A DNA stretch of 64,000 nt from Purpureocillium takamizusanense (GCF_022605165.1 NC_063075.1:1-64000), one strand, 5' to 3'. Positions 1 to 12,600 are shown, counted from the stretch's first letter. The notes: generated by a model from the sequence alone, not told the origin. Numbers and translations: made by a program.

Positions 1-138
1 CTAACCCTAACCCTAACCCTAACCCTAACCCTAACCCTAACCCTAACCCTAACCCTAACCCTAACCCTAACCCTAACCCTAACCCTAACCCTAACCCTAA
101 CCCTAACCCTAACCCTAACCCTAACCCTAACCCTAACC
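1..138. repeat. Telomeric repeat array, (CTAACC)x23
   Basis: Twenty-three perfect head-to-tail copies of the hexamer CTAACC start at the first base. This is the C-rich strand of the TTAGGG telomere used by most filamentous fungi, in the orientation expected at a left chromosome end. The array stops abruptly at a T-rich stretch, with no degenerate variants in between. The window therefore starts at a real chromosome end. Confidence 0.98.
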
Positions 139-273
139 TTTTACTTAATACTTTATAGTTTAGTTTCTACCCCTAGGGGTAAAGGCGTAGCTCCTCCCCT
201 TTACTAATTTGCCTATACTTTCTAGCCCTATATACCTTAACCTTAACCTAATTGCTATCCGTCCTTATGCCCT
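139..273. other. Subtelomeric AT-rich spacer
   Basis: About 135 bp of AT-rich sequence separates the telomeric array from the stop codon of the chitinase gene. It contains the short palindrome CCCCTAGGGG and several CTTAACC/CCTAACC-like motifs that may be decayed telomeric repeats. There is no open frame. No helicase-like telomere-linked gene or long subtelomeric repeat is seen. Confidence 0.6.
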
Positions 274-3200
274 TTATAATGGAGACCTAATCTGGCCTAC
301 TTGAGATACTATCTGTGCCGCCTCGGAGGTAAGCTTTAACGCAGCCGGGTTATTCGCTATGCCGCTACCAAACTTTTGGGTGATCATGGCTCCGCGGCTA
401 GTGAGCCACTCTGTCGCCAGAGAGACTACGTGGTTATAGTAGTCAGGCTCCCACTCCTTCCACGCCTCTAAAATGCCCTTTAGTTCCGGGATGAATTCGT
501 CGGCGTGAGCCATCTCCGCGGTCAGCGTCTTTCCGGCTGCTGTAAAAGCCCGCTGCAGGACGGCGTCGTTAAGGTAGTTGAAAATTCCAACAGTTCCCTG
601 CATAGCCCCGAGCACTTGTTTCAGTGTTATTTCGTCTCCTTTACTCGCCACTTTACGCAGTAACGTCTCGAAGTGTTCAGCTCGGCCGAGTGGGGAGTTG
701 CCCATCATTAACGTTCGCTTGAGAACGTTGAGCGGCCCGGGTAGGAAAGTCACGCCCTCGCGATAGGCATACGACCCAATGGTTTCGAAGATGCGGTCGT
801 TGGGTGTGACCGGTAGCGTGTAGTGGGCCGCGTCACGAACGGCCAGGCCGATTCGCGGAAGGCTGACGTCGTATACTTTATTCCAGCCATTGTACACCGC
901 CATGGGATCGAGCTTGTTCTTCATGTCGACGCCAGAGAAGAGCTTACCGGACAACAGGCTTCTTACAAAGCTGTCGATCATGTTGACCTCTCGAAGGTGT
1001 TCCAGCTGAAAGCCCTTCTTTGGCAGTTCTGCGGCAGGGATAAACTTCATTGCTGTCGAGCCGCATGTTTCCTTCAGCAGATTGTAGCCGCCGCGGATAA
1101 AAAGTGTGTCTGACCCATCGCCCCTAAGGCTCTTCAATCCGGGCCAGTATGGTCGGCTTTTCACGGCCAATTCCTTGCCTTTATAAATAGCTGAGCCTGT
1201 CAGGTGGAATAGCGAAAGGAGTTTGGGACGTGGCTGTCCCGGAAAGGCAGCTCGGGCCTCGATATGATTCTCATCCTCCCCTGTCACTCCGCCATCTTCA
1301 TAGGTCCAGAGCGTCCGATCATCGCTAGTGACGTATGAAGAACGTCTGAGTAAGCTTGTATAGCCCTGTTCATCATTGTAGCCAGCTTCGTCGTCACATG
1401 CAGCCCGGTTCTCGATCAATTGACAAAAGTCATAGTCGCAGGTGGCGGTTTGGAGCGTCAGCGTGTTTGGCGTGCAGCAGAGAGCTCGATTTCTTCCCCC
1501 TATTTGGAATGTTAGGTATTACAAAAACAAGCGACCAAAGACAGAGTGACAGAAAAGACTTACAAGCGCAGCCGCCGTACGAGTCTCCTCGTTCGTCTTT
1601 CAGGAGAGTGACCTCTGACCTGCCACACGTGTTGTCCGCACAATCGCCTTTACCGACCCAGCGGCAGTCGAGTAGTGGTGGAGGGTCATTTTTGGGACAA
1701 CAGAACTCATTGCCGTGCTTGAAGACTGTGCCCCAGCCTGTCTTGTCCCATATATAGGCGATCTTTTGCTGGTCACTCTTGCACGAGCTTCCGCTGTGAT
1801 GAAATCAGCCAGCACTCAAAGACCCAAACACCTCATGCTCGAACTTACACTCCATCGGACCAACTGCACTGGCTGATGGCGTCACTGAATATACCCAACT
1901 CACAACAAAATGCCTTCTGGCCTCTGGTGCAATGAGCCGTCTCAGAGGATTCTCCCGGTGAACCGCCATAGTCGGACATTGTAATTTTGACCTCACCCGC
2001 GTGGCATTGTCCATTGCAGTCTCGTCCGGCATTTGTCCCACCACTACCGCCTCTCCATTGGCATTTGGTCATTCCGCTCCCCTTGGGGCAGCAGATAGGC
2101 TTGTAATCTTTTGACTGTCCCGATCCAATCAACAACGCCTTTCAATACAGAAAAAACATGGTCCGGATTGTCAACTTACCCTCCCAGCTTTGTCATAGCC
2201 AACCTGGTCATCACCGGACTTGCAAGAAGTGAGAGAGTCCTCTTGAACGTAGCAGTCTTTACGGAGATACGAGTTCAGAGTGTCTTTTGTCATCTGGCTG
2301 GCTTGGAGTGTTTTCTTGCTCAGTGGCGAGTTGAGGGTCAACTTGTCTTTGCCCGTGAGAGCCGCATGCGCTGTGAAGTCAAAGTCGTCTGTTCCACCAT
2401 AGGAGTTAGCCAGGTAGGTTGAGGATAGTGAAGACGTGTTGTCGTTAGCGCGTACCGAGATCGGACGCCCAGATTAAAGAGCCTGAGAATCCAACATCAT
2501 TTGCCCATTCGACCTTTTGTTGGAAAGTATCCTTGTCGTCATATGAGATCCACTGATTTGTGTCAAAAGTGAAATACTTTGTGGCTGATTCCTTATCATG
2601 GGTGACTTTGATGCTGGGGTTCTTCTTTAAGATGTCCTGCACCTCATAATACGCAAGATCTATCACCGTTTTAGCCGACCATATGCAAGCAATTGGATCA
2701 AGACCTACATCCGCTTGTCTTTGTGCACACCCCTGGCTTTGCACCTCCTGAGAAGGGGCATCCTGGTGTTGCACAAGTGGGATTAGCAAGTGTAAAAGCC
2801 CGACCGTAGAACCCGAAGCCCAAGGCAATTTTGTGAGCTGGGATCTCCACGCGCCAGAACAGCTCTGCAGCCAATTTAATCTCTGTCAAGTTGGTATGAC
2901 TCTGGACAATAGAGCCGCTGTCGGTTTTCAGTACATGCAAGAAATCGTATAAATCACTATCACTATAATACTGGTCAAGACTCACATCGGATTTGTGCTG
3001 TCCCATGTTCCGTGGAGGTCATAAGACATCTATAAAGTTCAGAACCTAAAACAGAGAACTTGAAAGTCAAAATCGAACATACTAAGTTGACCCAGTCGCA
3101 ATACTTCATCATCCCGGGCAGATCGAACCATTTTAGATACCAGTAAGAAGACGGTGCTGTAAAGGTGATGCCTAAGCTACGCCCTGTTTTATCAAACGTA

Positions 3201-4460
3201 GCTCGGAGTGTCTTCACGAGCTCGACATAGTTCTTCGTATCCTCCTTCTTGCCACCTCGATCAGGAGCCGCAGGATACTCCCTATTGTAGAGGTGTCAGC
3301 AACGAACTTATAGTGAGAAATAACCCTACAGCCGGGTTTATTGCGTACCAGTCCAAATCAACCCCATCAAAACCGTAGTAGGTTAAAAATGCGACAAGCT
3401 CATTGGCAAATAGCTGGCGGTTAGACGAACTGCCGGCTATGTTCCCAAAAATGGGCTGTGTATAGGTGCCGTTGTCCGAAAATGTCCAGCCACCAATACT
3501 GATGAATATCTTCAGGTCTGGATTCGTGATTTTAAGATCCGAGATGTCATCAAAGAGAGAAATTGGCGTCGCGGCGTCCATAGTTGTGATCTTAAAGGAT
3601 GTCGGGTCCAGATAAGCGAAAGCATAATTCAGATGCGTTAGGGCCGCGACTTTAGCTTCTTGTTAGGCATACTCATATAATTTGGAGTCGGGAGTTCATA
3701 CGTGGTAGGTCGCGTGGCGACGTCTTGTGGCAGATGGAAGGGGCATTCCAAGCCTCATAGTACCCAATGACTAGATGCGTTATTTTTCTATCCATACCAG
3801 CATTTTACACGGCTCATCTTACCTCTCGACAAGGTCTTCCCTTTCGTTGACCCTCCCGGAGGCGAAGGATTCTCATTGCAGTTTGACTGACAGCCTTTCC
3901 CACAGAATTCTGGCAAGGTTTATGTTAAACTTTCCACACTTGACGAACGTATACTATAATGGGTTACACAATACCCTTGGTGGTGCCACAGAATCCGTAC
4001 TGGGAGCAGCAAGTGTTCAATGGACAAGTTGTCTTGCCATCCTTGGAGTCTCTCCCACATTCAGCAACAGCATCACAGTTACTGGTACAGCCTTTGCCAC
4101 AGTAGGCAGACCCGTAGCCGCAGATTCCAGATTCTGAACGCTGGTTTAGTAACCGGTATTATTGAGGATCATAATGGGAGTAGATTCCTACCACCGCAAC
4201 ATGCTCTATTGCTGCATGGTTCTGTATATATTTTAGGTATCCGCGCATTGTGGAACACGCCGAGAGAACTCACTTCCTGGGCCGCATGTGTAGTCTTCTC
4301 TAGCTTTCAAGCGGTGCAGGACTCTAGTAGCGTCATTGTACGGGGAAACTTCAACTTGAGGCGCGTGTAGGTGACCATGAGACGGCCGATACTTAGGAGA
4401 CGCAGAGCATAGTCCAATGGTCTGTAGCAGCACCAACGCAATGACAAAAATCGACTTCAT
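274..4460 (-). CDS. Secreted subgroup C GH18 chitinase (killer-toxin-subunit-like), 14 exons
   Basis: Predicted secreted chitinase that cleaves beta-1,4-linked GlcNAc in cell walls. My model is 4460-4274, 4221-4192, 4133-3975, 3909-3823, 3770-3702, 3649-3349, 3281-3083, 3029-2986, 2917-2709, 2659-2456, 2388-2180, 2138-1849, 1793-1564 and 1499-274. All phases agree and give 1,147 aa. In order it has a signal peptide (about 1-20), a Cys-rich hevein-type chitin-binding region (ACCG, CGYG, CGKGC motifs), then GH18. The catalytic DGVDLDWE motif is split by an intron inside the Trp codon; reading through that intron would wrongly replace the catalytic Glu with Tyr. Further GH18 landmarks are GYYEAWN, the SIGGW strand and LGFGFYGRAF. 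A long Cys-rich C-terminal half follows (ICCP, DCNGQC, AFCC, LCCTP). Length and layout match subgroup C chitinases, which resemble the chitinase subunit of yeast zymocin. No LysM is seen in this protein; the divergent neighbour supplies LysM modules. Transcription runs toward the telomere. Confidence 0.9.
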
Positions 4461-5288
4461 GACAAAGATGGTATTCTTCTTTTCGAGCTAAAGAACCGAA
4501 CATGAAGTGGATGGCGGTTTCGAAAGAAGTTGGCTGCGAAGTACGGCTGTGGGAGGTAAATAGGATGATCGCTCAACATGTATTCATCGAACAGATACAA
4601 TGACTGTACATGGGCCATGCGCACTGTGGCATTATACTGAGGCAGGGCTTGTTCCCTGAATATATCCTTGACCCTGTTCTCTCTCCACATGCTCAGTGCA
4701 ATCTTGTCCACCAGCCGCTGCCGCGCTTCCGGTCGTGCCTTGCCTCGCTAAATACATGCCTCTTCGTACCGCGAAATGGAAATGCGCTCAGCTGCGGTGT
4801 AACATGGGTAATTGCGTTCCTGCATGGCTGCATGGGATGTTTTGTCGGGCTGCAACGCTTTGTCACACCGTGACCTCCCAGACCGCGCCAAAGCATCCAC
4901 GTAGATAATCTCCAGCGGGATCTAGAACGTTGCAACTCTGAAGCTCCTGCATGCTGCGCCTCTTATCACAGTTACCAGTTCATACGGCCCACCCCGATGT
5001 GGCATGCCCAGAAATTGTGTGCACGGTACGGGAAACTCATCTCCGCAACGTTTCATTTTTGCTGGGTGGTCTGATATCTTCAATTTAGGACATACCCCGT
5101 CATGTGGCGGCGTTTCCACTCCAAATTGGCCGGAACATTCTGTCATTGACTGCGACTTAAATCCAAACCTACATGCAGGTGCGTATATACTAGGAGCTCT
5201 TGGGCCAACAAGAAGAGGCTCTCTTTGATACTGTTGCGACAACTCAATTTTCGCCTTGCTCCGCCGTGCCAAGCCTGGCACGACAACC
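4461..5288. promoter_or_regulatory. Shared divergent promoter, chitinase / LysM protein
   Basis: These 828 bp lie between the start codons of two head-to-head secreted-protein genes and hold no supportable ORF. The arrangement suggests co-regulation. I did not recognise a specific binding site. Confidence 0.55.
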
Positions 5289-7820
5289 ATGTCCACGCTT
5301 TTCATAACCCTTTTGGCCACGATCTCGACCGTCAAAGGCCAACAATTTGATGGCTATACATTCCCTCATGACTTGCTTGGGCTGAGTCTGGGCTGCTTTG
5401 CAGTTGTGAACAGAACCGTATCGTCTTGTCCGGCGTGGTTACCGAGATATGCCGGTTTGGAGTATGTATACCAAGAAGTTAGCACTGCGTACAGCATATT
5501 GAGGATATAACTTAGGGGAGCAAGTGTTGAGATACTTCCCAGCGAACAGCTCACTATCTTGTGCGAGAGTTCCTGCCGGCGTGATTTAGGCAATCTAAGA
5601 ACTTCGATCTTGGGAGCATGTACAGCATCCTCCGATGTAATGGTTCCAAACAAGTTCGCGTACCCAGGTGAGTCCCCAGCTATATAACTGTCCTGTAGCG
5701 AGTGGAGAGGTGGACAATCGCAGACAGTATCTGATGTTTTAACTCGTAGCAACTTTCCTGGTTGACCGTTTTCTCTACGCTGCGAGTCTGTCATGTCTGA
5801 AAGATAAGTGAGTCTTCTTATGCTCGATCGATGCAACGACAGAAAATTCAACTCAGATACTTGACTGAATCCAAGGTTCAAGGGTTTCCGGAAAGTATTG
5901 TGATGCTGTTGTGGCTGATTGGGTCAACCAACCCAATTACACGAACTCTCAGACGTGTTCACAATGCGAGCTGGGTGTACAGCAGATACAGCTAGGCTCA
6001 CCATTCGGGTTCAGCGACACGCTGGCTCAGGCGTTTGCTGATACAACAAAGAGCTGTAGCGCGGCAAATTATGGATTTGCTACGCCAACATCTTACGCGC
6101 TCAATGCTACTACGTTGCCCTCTCCACCTGCATGCATAGGATCAGCATATACAATCAAAGAAAATGACACATGCGTCACCATTTCGGGAGCCAACGATAT
6201 ATCGACATACCAGGTGATCACCACGAACAAGCTCAACCTCGGATGCGATAACCTTCCTGGTGTGGGTCGATCTATCTGTCTGCCTACCGGAAGCAGATGT
6301 CGTACCTACCAGTTGGGTCTTTATGAAACCTGCGAGACTCTAATGATGAGCTGGAATGTAACCCTTGCTCAGGTCCAGGCATGGAATCCAATGATCAATT
6401 CGGCCTGTTCTAACCTGGCATCGTGGAGAGGCTGGTATCTCTGTTCGAGGTAAACTAAAAAGCCTCTGTTATCTACAAGTTCGTGGTCTTGACATGACAT
6501 AGTTCACCATCAGGGATAGCCACAGTCGGTTCGGGCAACACCGTGACGACCATAGCCCCAGTGCCGACGAATGCCCAAGATCAATCCAATACTAGATGTG
6601 GACAGTGGTACTATGTACGTCACTTACGATTGTTCCCGTGGCCAACCATAATCTCACGTTTTAGTGAAAAGGTCGAGGCTGGCGACAATTGCGCTGCGAT
6701 ATCGCTCAAGTTCAGCCTAGCCCTGTCGGACTTTTACTTTCTGAACCCCCAAGTGGATTCAACCTGCCGCAACCTGAGAGCCAACACTTCTTACTGCGTG
6801 AAACCTGTAGGGAACATAGAAACATACTCTAGATACCCGACAAGTACGGCGGCAACCACTTTCACGCGTCCAGTGACGACAAGCGACTTTGTGCCCAGCC
6901 CAGTCCAGACAGCTACCTTGCGACCCAAGGCCTCCGGCACTACCAGTGACTGCTACATGTACGAGAACGCGTTCGACTCCACGTCTAAGCTGAAGAACTT
7001 GGTCATGGCAAATTCGTGCTCTAATTGGGCAAACTTCGTCAATGTCACTGTTGAGCAGTTGGTGGAATGGAACCCCAGTCTCTCGGCAAGTAACTGTGTG
7101 CTCCAGGCGGGGAAAAGCTACTGCGTACAGAAATGGCGGACTCCTCGTAAGGCTTTCCGTTATAAACTTCACCTGGTCTTTTGCCTCTGCGCGTTGCATG
7201 TCTACTGTCCACTGACACCGGGGTTTACTCTCTAGCCCATGTGGCGCTGCCATACGACTACTGCGTACACGTGAACCGCACGCGCATACCAGCCTTGTCA
7301 GTTCAGCCGTCGGAATGTAGCTGCTACACGATCTTCCGGGTTCAGGACAAGGGTTAGATGCCTTCTGCGATTGTCTGTCTAGCGTTCACATGCTGACTTT
7401 CCTGCAGCCAACTTCAACTGCTCCATGGTCCCCAATCTATTCAACATCACAGTCGCAGAACTGACCAGACTGAATCCCTGGATCGGATCCGAATGCGATA
7501 CTGGTATTTGGAGCCAGCTGACGCCGGACGGCTACGAACAGGTTTGCGTCTTGAAATCTAGCGCGCGGCCAACCGGTTGGCCAATATCCTCAACCACTAC
7601 AACTTCCATGACAGCCACCGAGACGACTCCGCCGGCTCCTACGCAGCCCGGAGCATCCAAGGATTGCAAGAAATGGCACAAAATCATGAGTGGGGACGAC
7701 TGTTGGAGTGTTGCCAAGGCGGCAGGTATCAGCTTGGATGCGTTCTACCGGCTGAACCCTGGCGTAGGATCCGATTGTCGTACGCTTTGGTTGGGGTATG
7801 CTGTCTGTATTGGAGAGTAG
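5289..7820 (+). CDS. Secreted multi-LysM protein (about six LysM-like modules)
   Basis: Predicted secreted chitin/GlcNAc-binding protein. Hand-spliced exons are 5289-5461, 5516-5667, 5750-5807, 5883-6449, 6503-6614, 6672-7146, 7236-7352 and 7408-7820, giving 688 aa with consistent phases. A signal peptide (about 1-17, ending near VKG-QQ) leads into a Cys-rich N-terminal region (LTILCESSC, FLVDRFLYAASLSC). LysM modules follow, recognised by the pattern Y.V..GDNC..IS...N..., LNP and C..L..G..YC. Modules near GDNCAAIS and GDDCWSVA are canonical; two between them are degenerate. A Thr/Pro-rich linker precedes the last module. The gene is head-to-head with a subgroup C chitinase, an arrangement known for LysM proteins such as TAL6 in Trichoderma. 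Possible roles are shielding the fungus's own wall, sequestering chitin fragments, or targeting the partner chitinase. Confidence 0.87.
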
Positions 7821-8129
7821 GGAATTGGTTCAAGTACCGCCACGGCCGCGGCTGTGTTTCTTTTGAACCTGATATTTTGAGCTATAGTGTAGATTCAGAC
7901 TAGCAGCTCAAGCATACTAAACCTCTCTCGCAACCACGGAAACCAAAATATGGCCTTGTACCTCGACATGGCTTGTTTAAGGCTTCAATTGGTTCGCAAA
8001 AAGTTCTTGACTTGGTTGAAACCTCCCAACTAATATCACTAAAGAGAAAGTTCTATAATGACATTCAACTTGGAAAGATTCAATCGCCGCAACGGTCCTC
8101 ACACTCACTCGCAGCCTAAGCCTCCTTAA
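7821..8129. other. Intergenic spacer between convergent genes
   Basis: A 309-bp gap between the 3' ends of the LysM gene and the next minus-strand gene. No RNA gene, repeat or credible small ORF is seen. Confidence 0.5.
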
Positions 8130-9022
8130 TTACGAATCTCGCCTCCAATGCCCGACAAATACACTCTCATCCTCGAATCCGTTAATGTATGGAGGCCTCA
8201 CGTACTGGTCGTCCCAGTCGCATTTCCCAAGCAAATCATACTTATCTAGGTATCCGTCCACTGGCATGTACATCCAGCCCACATCTTCCTCTTCGTACTC
8301 GGTGGCACCATCATGGAACGGGGAAGGCACTGTGTAGTTCCTCTCCTGTGGGGGAAAGGGAGACTCCCACTTCTTGCACAGAATCTTCACGACTGGCGAG
8401 TCACCACCTGGATGGTCCATAGACTCGAGACAGAGGTCATCCACGAAGAGACAATATTCGTATCTGGGCGTGGATGTTGCGTAGAGCCAGCCAAGCTCAT
8501 CCTGTGGACTAGTAGCATTCGGCAGGAGACGATCGTCGAGGTTCTTTGGGACCCAGGACTGGAAGTGATCTCGGACTTGGTGGGACGTGGCTCCGCTAAC
8601 GGCGGCTGTTAGTAGTAGAAAACTCAACATAGACGCGTTGCCAACCGTACTACAGTGTCTTCTCGTCGATGACGTGGAGATCGTGGAATTTCAGCATATC
8701 TTCGCGGATGTAAAACGCGAGGCTTTCTTGGACCTTGCTGCGTAAGGCTTCCAGCAGGCCAATCCAAGCTGTCTGATTACCTTCAGAGCACCGATATATC
8801 TAGACCCTGTGCGTTAATGTAATGCGTCTTTAGACCATCTAAATAGAAAAGAGAAAGAGAGAAAGGTGTATGTCTTACCACGAACCCCCAGACGGAATCG
8901 CGAAACTGTGTGCACGTCAAATTTGATTCGATATGGTCAAAATCGATGTCACGGGTCGACGCGTAGTCGAGATATGTTTCGGTCCTGGAGACCCGAGAAG
9001 GTCCTGCCAAGCTACTGCTCAT
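8130..9022 (-). CDS. Uncharacterised fungal cytosolic protein, 252 aa
   Basis: Function unknown. My model joins 9022-8879, 8799-8651 and 8595-8130. Both introns have good ends (GTAAGA...CTAG and GTACGG...TTAG, the latter with a perfect TACTAAC branch site). The protein contains QFRDSVWGFV, then IYRCSEG and SWVPKNLDD, a combination I associate with a hypothetical family in Fusarium and relatives, without a known function. It is acidic with many Trp and Asp residues and no membrane segment. Exon 3 read alone gives a 166-aa ORF with an apparent signal peptide, but those residues are intron sequence. In-frame Met codons exist upstream of 9022, so the N-terminus is uncertain. It is probably not part of the biosynthetic cluster. 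Confidence 0.72.
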
Positions 9023-9305
9023 GGCTCGAGGACGACGAATCCAATCAGCTCCAGCCCGGCCCAGTGTTCCAGGGTGCGCCGAGTGTGTCGTGGCGGCGGT
9101 ATTATCCAAGGTTGTGAATGGGGACTTTAGACGGCTTCGGGCGGCGCGAGAGAAGGCGCTATATCTAACTGCAATGTGTCGCAACATGACAGAATTGGGG
9201 GTATCGAGGGGCACATGGAGTTGTGTGAGAAAGCAAGTGGAAGCGAGAGAGAAGGTAGGTTGCGCAAAATTTATTACCTGGGGCACTCGCCCATTTTATT
9301 AAATG

Positions 9306-9636
9306 CGGGAACTACTAACATTATTCATTGCCCACATATCTCTATTTGCCCGCTTCGCGCACGATGTGACCCTAACAACTCAGCAGCCGAGAACCCTAGT
9401 AACGCGCAGGCCTTAATTGCTACTGCAGCTCGGTAGCCCGCGATGGCTTGAATTGCGTGCAGTTCTGCGGCTGGTGCTTTATTAATTGCGCGTAGTCTAT
9501 AGGCCATACTAGCCTGCTAGCAGGGGGCGTAGCGTAGCTACGGAAGGCCTGCTGTGCTAACATGACTGCGAGCCCCCGGTTTTTATGGGCGGGCGTGGGC
9601 AAGAAAAAATATGCTCCTGGGTAAGTAATAGCTCTC
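9306..9636. mobile_element. Candidate MITE with about 50-bp degenerate inverted ends
   Basis: The left end (around 9308-9352, containing CACATATCTCTATTTGCCC) and the right end (around 9588-9636, containing GGGCGTGGGCAAGAAAAAAT) are degenerate inverted repeats of each other. The same end sequence recurs at 35175-35310 and 41356-41412. The interior segment at about 9431-9455 is also similar to the reverse complement near 41283-41316. There is no ORF. The right edge coincides with the stop codon of the PKS gene, so the element sits in the PKS 3' UTR. No target duplication could be fixed because the ends are worn. Confidence 0.5.
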
Positions 9637-12600
9637 ATGCTAAGAAGCCCGACGCCTTCCAACTTGAGATAAATAGCCGAACTAAATCATCACTGACAGG
9701 AGGTAAATTCGCTAATGTCCGTGAGTGTTTTCTCGCTTTGGAAGTGGCTAGCAAGAGACCACCACAACTCATCCGTAAGAAATTCTCATCTAGGAAATCC
9801 ACCAACACATATGCGGGGTTGGCGCCTTGTGGGCGGTTGTCTTGGATTCGTGGCCAATCACGGACGCGCTGTAGCCACTGATCGAAAGGGATCACACCTG
9901 TCAGATCAGTCGGGATGTTGAGCGCGTCGGCCAATACGCCAACAGTGTCGCTCCAAACTTGCCTACATGGGTTCTCGATATGGTAGATGGGGTGTAGTAT
10001 CACGCCTTCTGGCTGTGTGAGGATGTCAACTAAGCTCCGAGCAACATCATCGGCGGGCGTCCAGCCCATGTTGCCTGGAAGACTTGGAAGTGCGCCCAGG
10101 GTCTGAGATGACTTGACTAGGAACGACACGTGCTCCATAGGATTCCAATGACCGTTCGTTGTGCTCCCAGCGATCTGACCTAGCCGCACTGCAGTCGCAC
10201 GAAAGTGGCCAGGATGCTGGAGGAGGGTCGATTCGAGCATCCGTTCACAGGTGTATTTTGCTTCACCGTAACCGGTTGGTAGCACGCTCTGAATTGGCAC
10301 GCTCTCCTCGGGTACGATTGCTTGTCCAGTCCAGAGGGGATAGTGGCCAACCGTGGCAATAGAGGAGACAAATTGAAATGTCACGCAGAGGTGCTGGTGG
10401 GTTGAGATGTCCCGAGCGAGATGAAGCATGTGTGCCATGATACGTAGCTGCGGCTCAAACTGCCTGAGCGTCCATTTGGAATGCATCAGCCAGGCGTTGT
10501 GCACTATATGGGTGACGTTGTTGAGGAGCCAACTATAGTCATCGTCCCGCAAACCAAGTTGTGTAGTTTGAGATAGATCCGATTCTAGGACTCGTAGTTT
10601 GGCTATCGCGGCTGTGGGGAGTTCAATGCCCTTGGTGCGTAAGGCTTGCATCTGTCGCTCCCTTGGTTTTTGCTTACCGGGACGGTTGAGGCAGACGACG
10701 TATCGCACGTCAGTGCGTAGTGAGGCCACCGCGACGAGGTGCGACCCTAAGCTTCCAGTCGCGCCTGTGATCAATATGCCCTTGGCGCTTGAACAGAGAG
10801 GAGGAGCGCTCCCAGTCGAATGTGAAGGCAGCTTGTTCAAGGTCCCGGCCAAGTGTTGGGTCAAGTTGCGGACGTACGTGGCGATGATGTTTTCCCGTGC
10901 TGCGTCTTGTGCTGAAAATTTGGCTTTACCTTGGTTGTAAGCGCTCAATGTTCGTTCTTTCCGCCTTAATTGGCATCTGTTATCGAGGAACGCATCGTAT
11001 CAGTATTAAGGTTGAAATTGCAAAGTAGAGAGGGAGAAGTTTAAACGACAACTGACTTTTATCGGCACATGTAGGCTACTTACCGGCCAGTGTCGCTGGC
11101 AACCGCTATTATCAACTTTTCTATGTCGCTCTCTGGCGTCTCGCCACCTGTCCAGTCCACATGACCATAACCAGCGGCCTTCAGGTCCGCCTCCCATCTC
11201 GACTCACGCGCCAAGGCATGTGGGCGCCCATCGTCGAATAGCCACCATCCCTCGAACAAGCCGAAGATTAGATCAACCCAGTAAGGCGCGCGCGTCATCT
11301 CTAGCATGAGTAGGAACCCGTCTGGGAGGAGCATCTTTCGCACATTGCTTGCGCTGCGCACGAGAGAGTGAGTGGCGTGAATAGCGTTGCTCGCGACGAC
11401 CAAGTGCTGCGTGCCAATCAAATCATCGTTAGGTTCCTTCTCGATGTCGTAAACCTGGAACGCCATCCATGGGAACCGCCTGCCCCAAGTCTTACGCGCG
11501 GTCGTTATAAAGGATGGGGCCAGATCAGTGAACGTGTACTTAACGGGTATCTGCAGTCGTGCAAGCAACGGTACAAGGCGGCGCGTTGTACCGCCGGTGC
11601 CGGCCCCCATTTCCAGGATGCGCAGTGGCTGGTCTGCGGTGATGCCTTCGAGGTTCGCCACCAGCCGTGTCATGAAGTACTCCATTTGTGAATACATGAC
11701 TTGATTCAGCGGCCACTCGGCGTAAAAGGCACTGGCAAGGTCGCTGCCTTGTTGACTACCAAATATGAGTTTCACGCCATCCGTCTCCCCAGAAAGTACC
11801 TGGGCGAGATTCGCACCTGCATGGTTGGTCAACTCGTTGGCTGGCAGCTGGTCGGGAAAGCGTGTGATGAGTTCCTGGTAGACAGCCTTGCTGTGTCGCG
11901 GTGGCAGTGGCACCGCAGTGCGAGTGATGACGTCCCCATCTATGTTGAAAATCTGGGTTTCTGTCTCCAACATGTCGTAAAGGTGTTTGACGAAGTGTGA
12001 GCAGCGCTTGTCGTATGATATGCGAGGCAGGCGCTGGCCTGGTCGGGCGTTGGCAAATCCGGCTCCAAGCTCCTCGAAGGCTTCGAGCACAAACGCTATC
12101 GTCAACTCGGTCTGCAGTGGTAGCACTTCAGCTACATAGTTCTCTTGTGCTAGCTCCTCAACGCACCGATCTGTAAGTTTCTTAGTCTCTGCGAAAGCAT
12201 GCATGACCAGCACTGATGATAGGCTGAGCTTGCTAGATTGCGAGTGTCCAGGTTTCTCTTTGTCTGTATCTGGTTCCGACGCTGGTGACGTCAGACTAGT
12301 TGTCGCCACGGCACTGTCTGAAGATGTTCCGGTGCTGTATCCATCACCATCGCTATTCAGATGTGAATGACCAGCGCCGGGCGTTGCGCCCCTCTCGATA
12401 TCTTTGCCCAGTGCGAGAGAGACACACCTAAGCAAGCCCGGCATATCGACAACAGCGAGGACCTCTCTGTCCGGAAGTTTTGTCTGAAAGGTACTCTCGA
12501 TTTCGCGAATGAGTTCCATACCAGTCAGAGAGTCAATTCCAAGGTCTGCCAGTTCACTCTCATCCTTAATTTCGATAACTTTCAATCCTGTTAGATCCGC

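Noticed and set aside
274..9022. Complete zymocin-like killer toxin system
   Set aside because: The chitinase resembles the chitinase subunit, but I found no candidate for the cytotoxic subunit. The neighbouring 166-aa secreted candidate is a splicing artefact.
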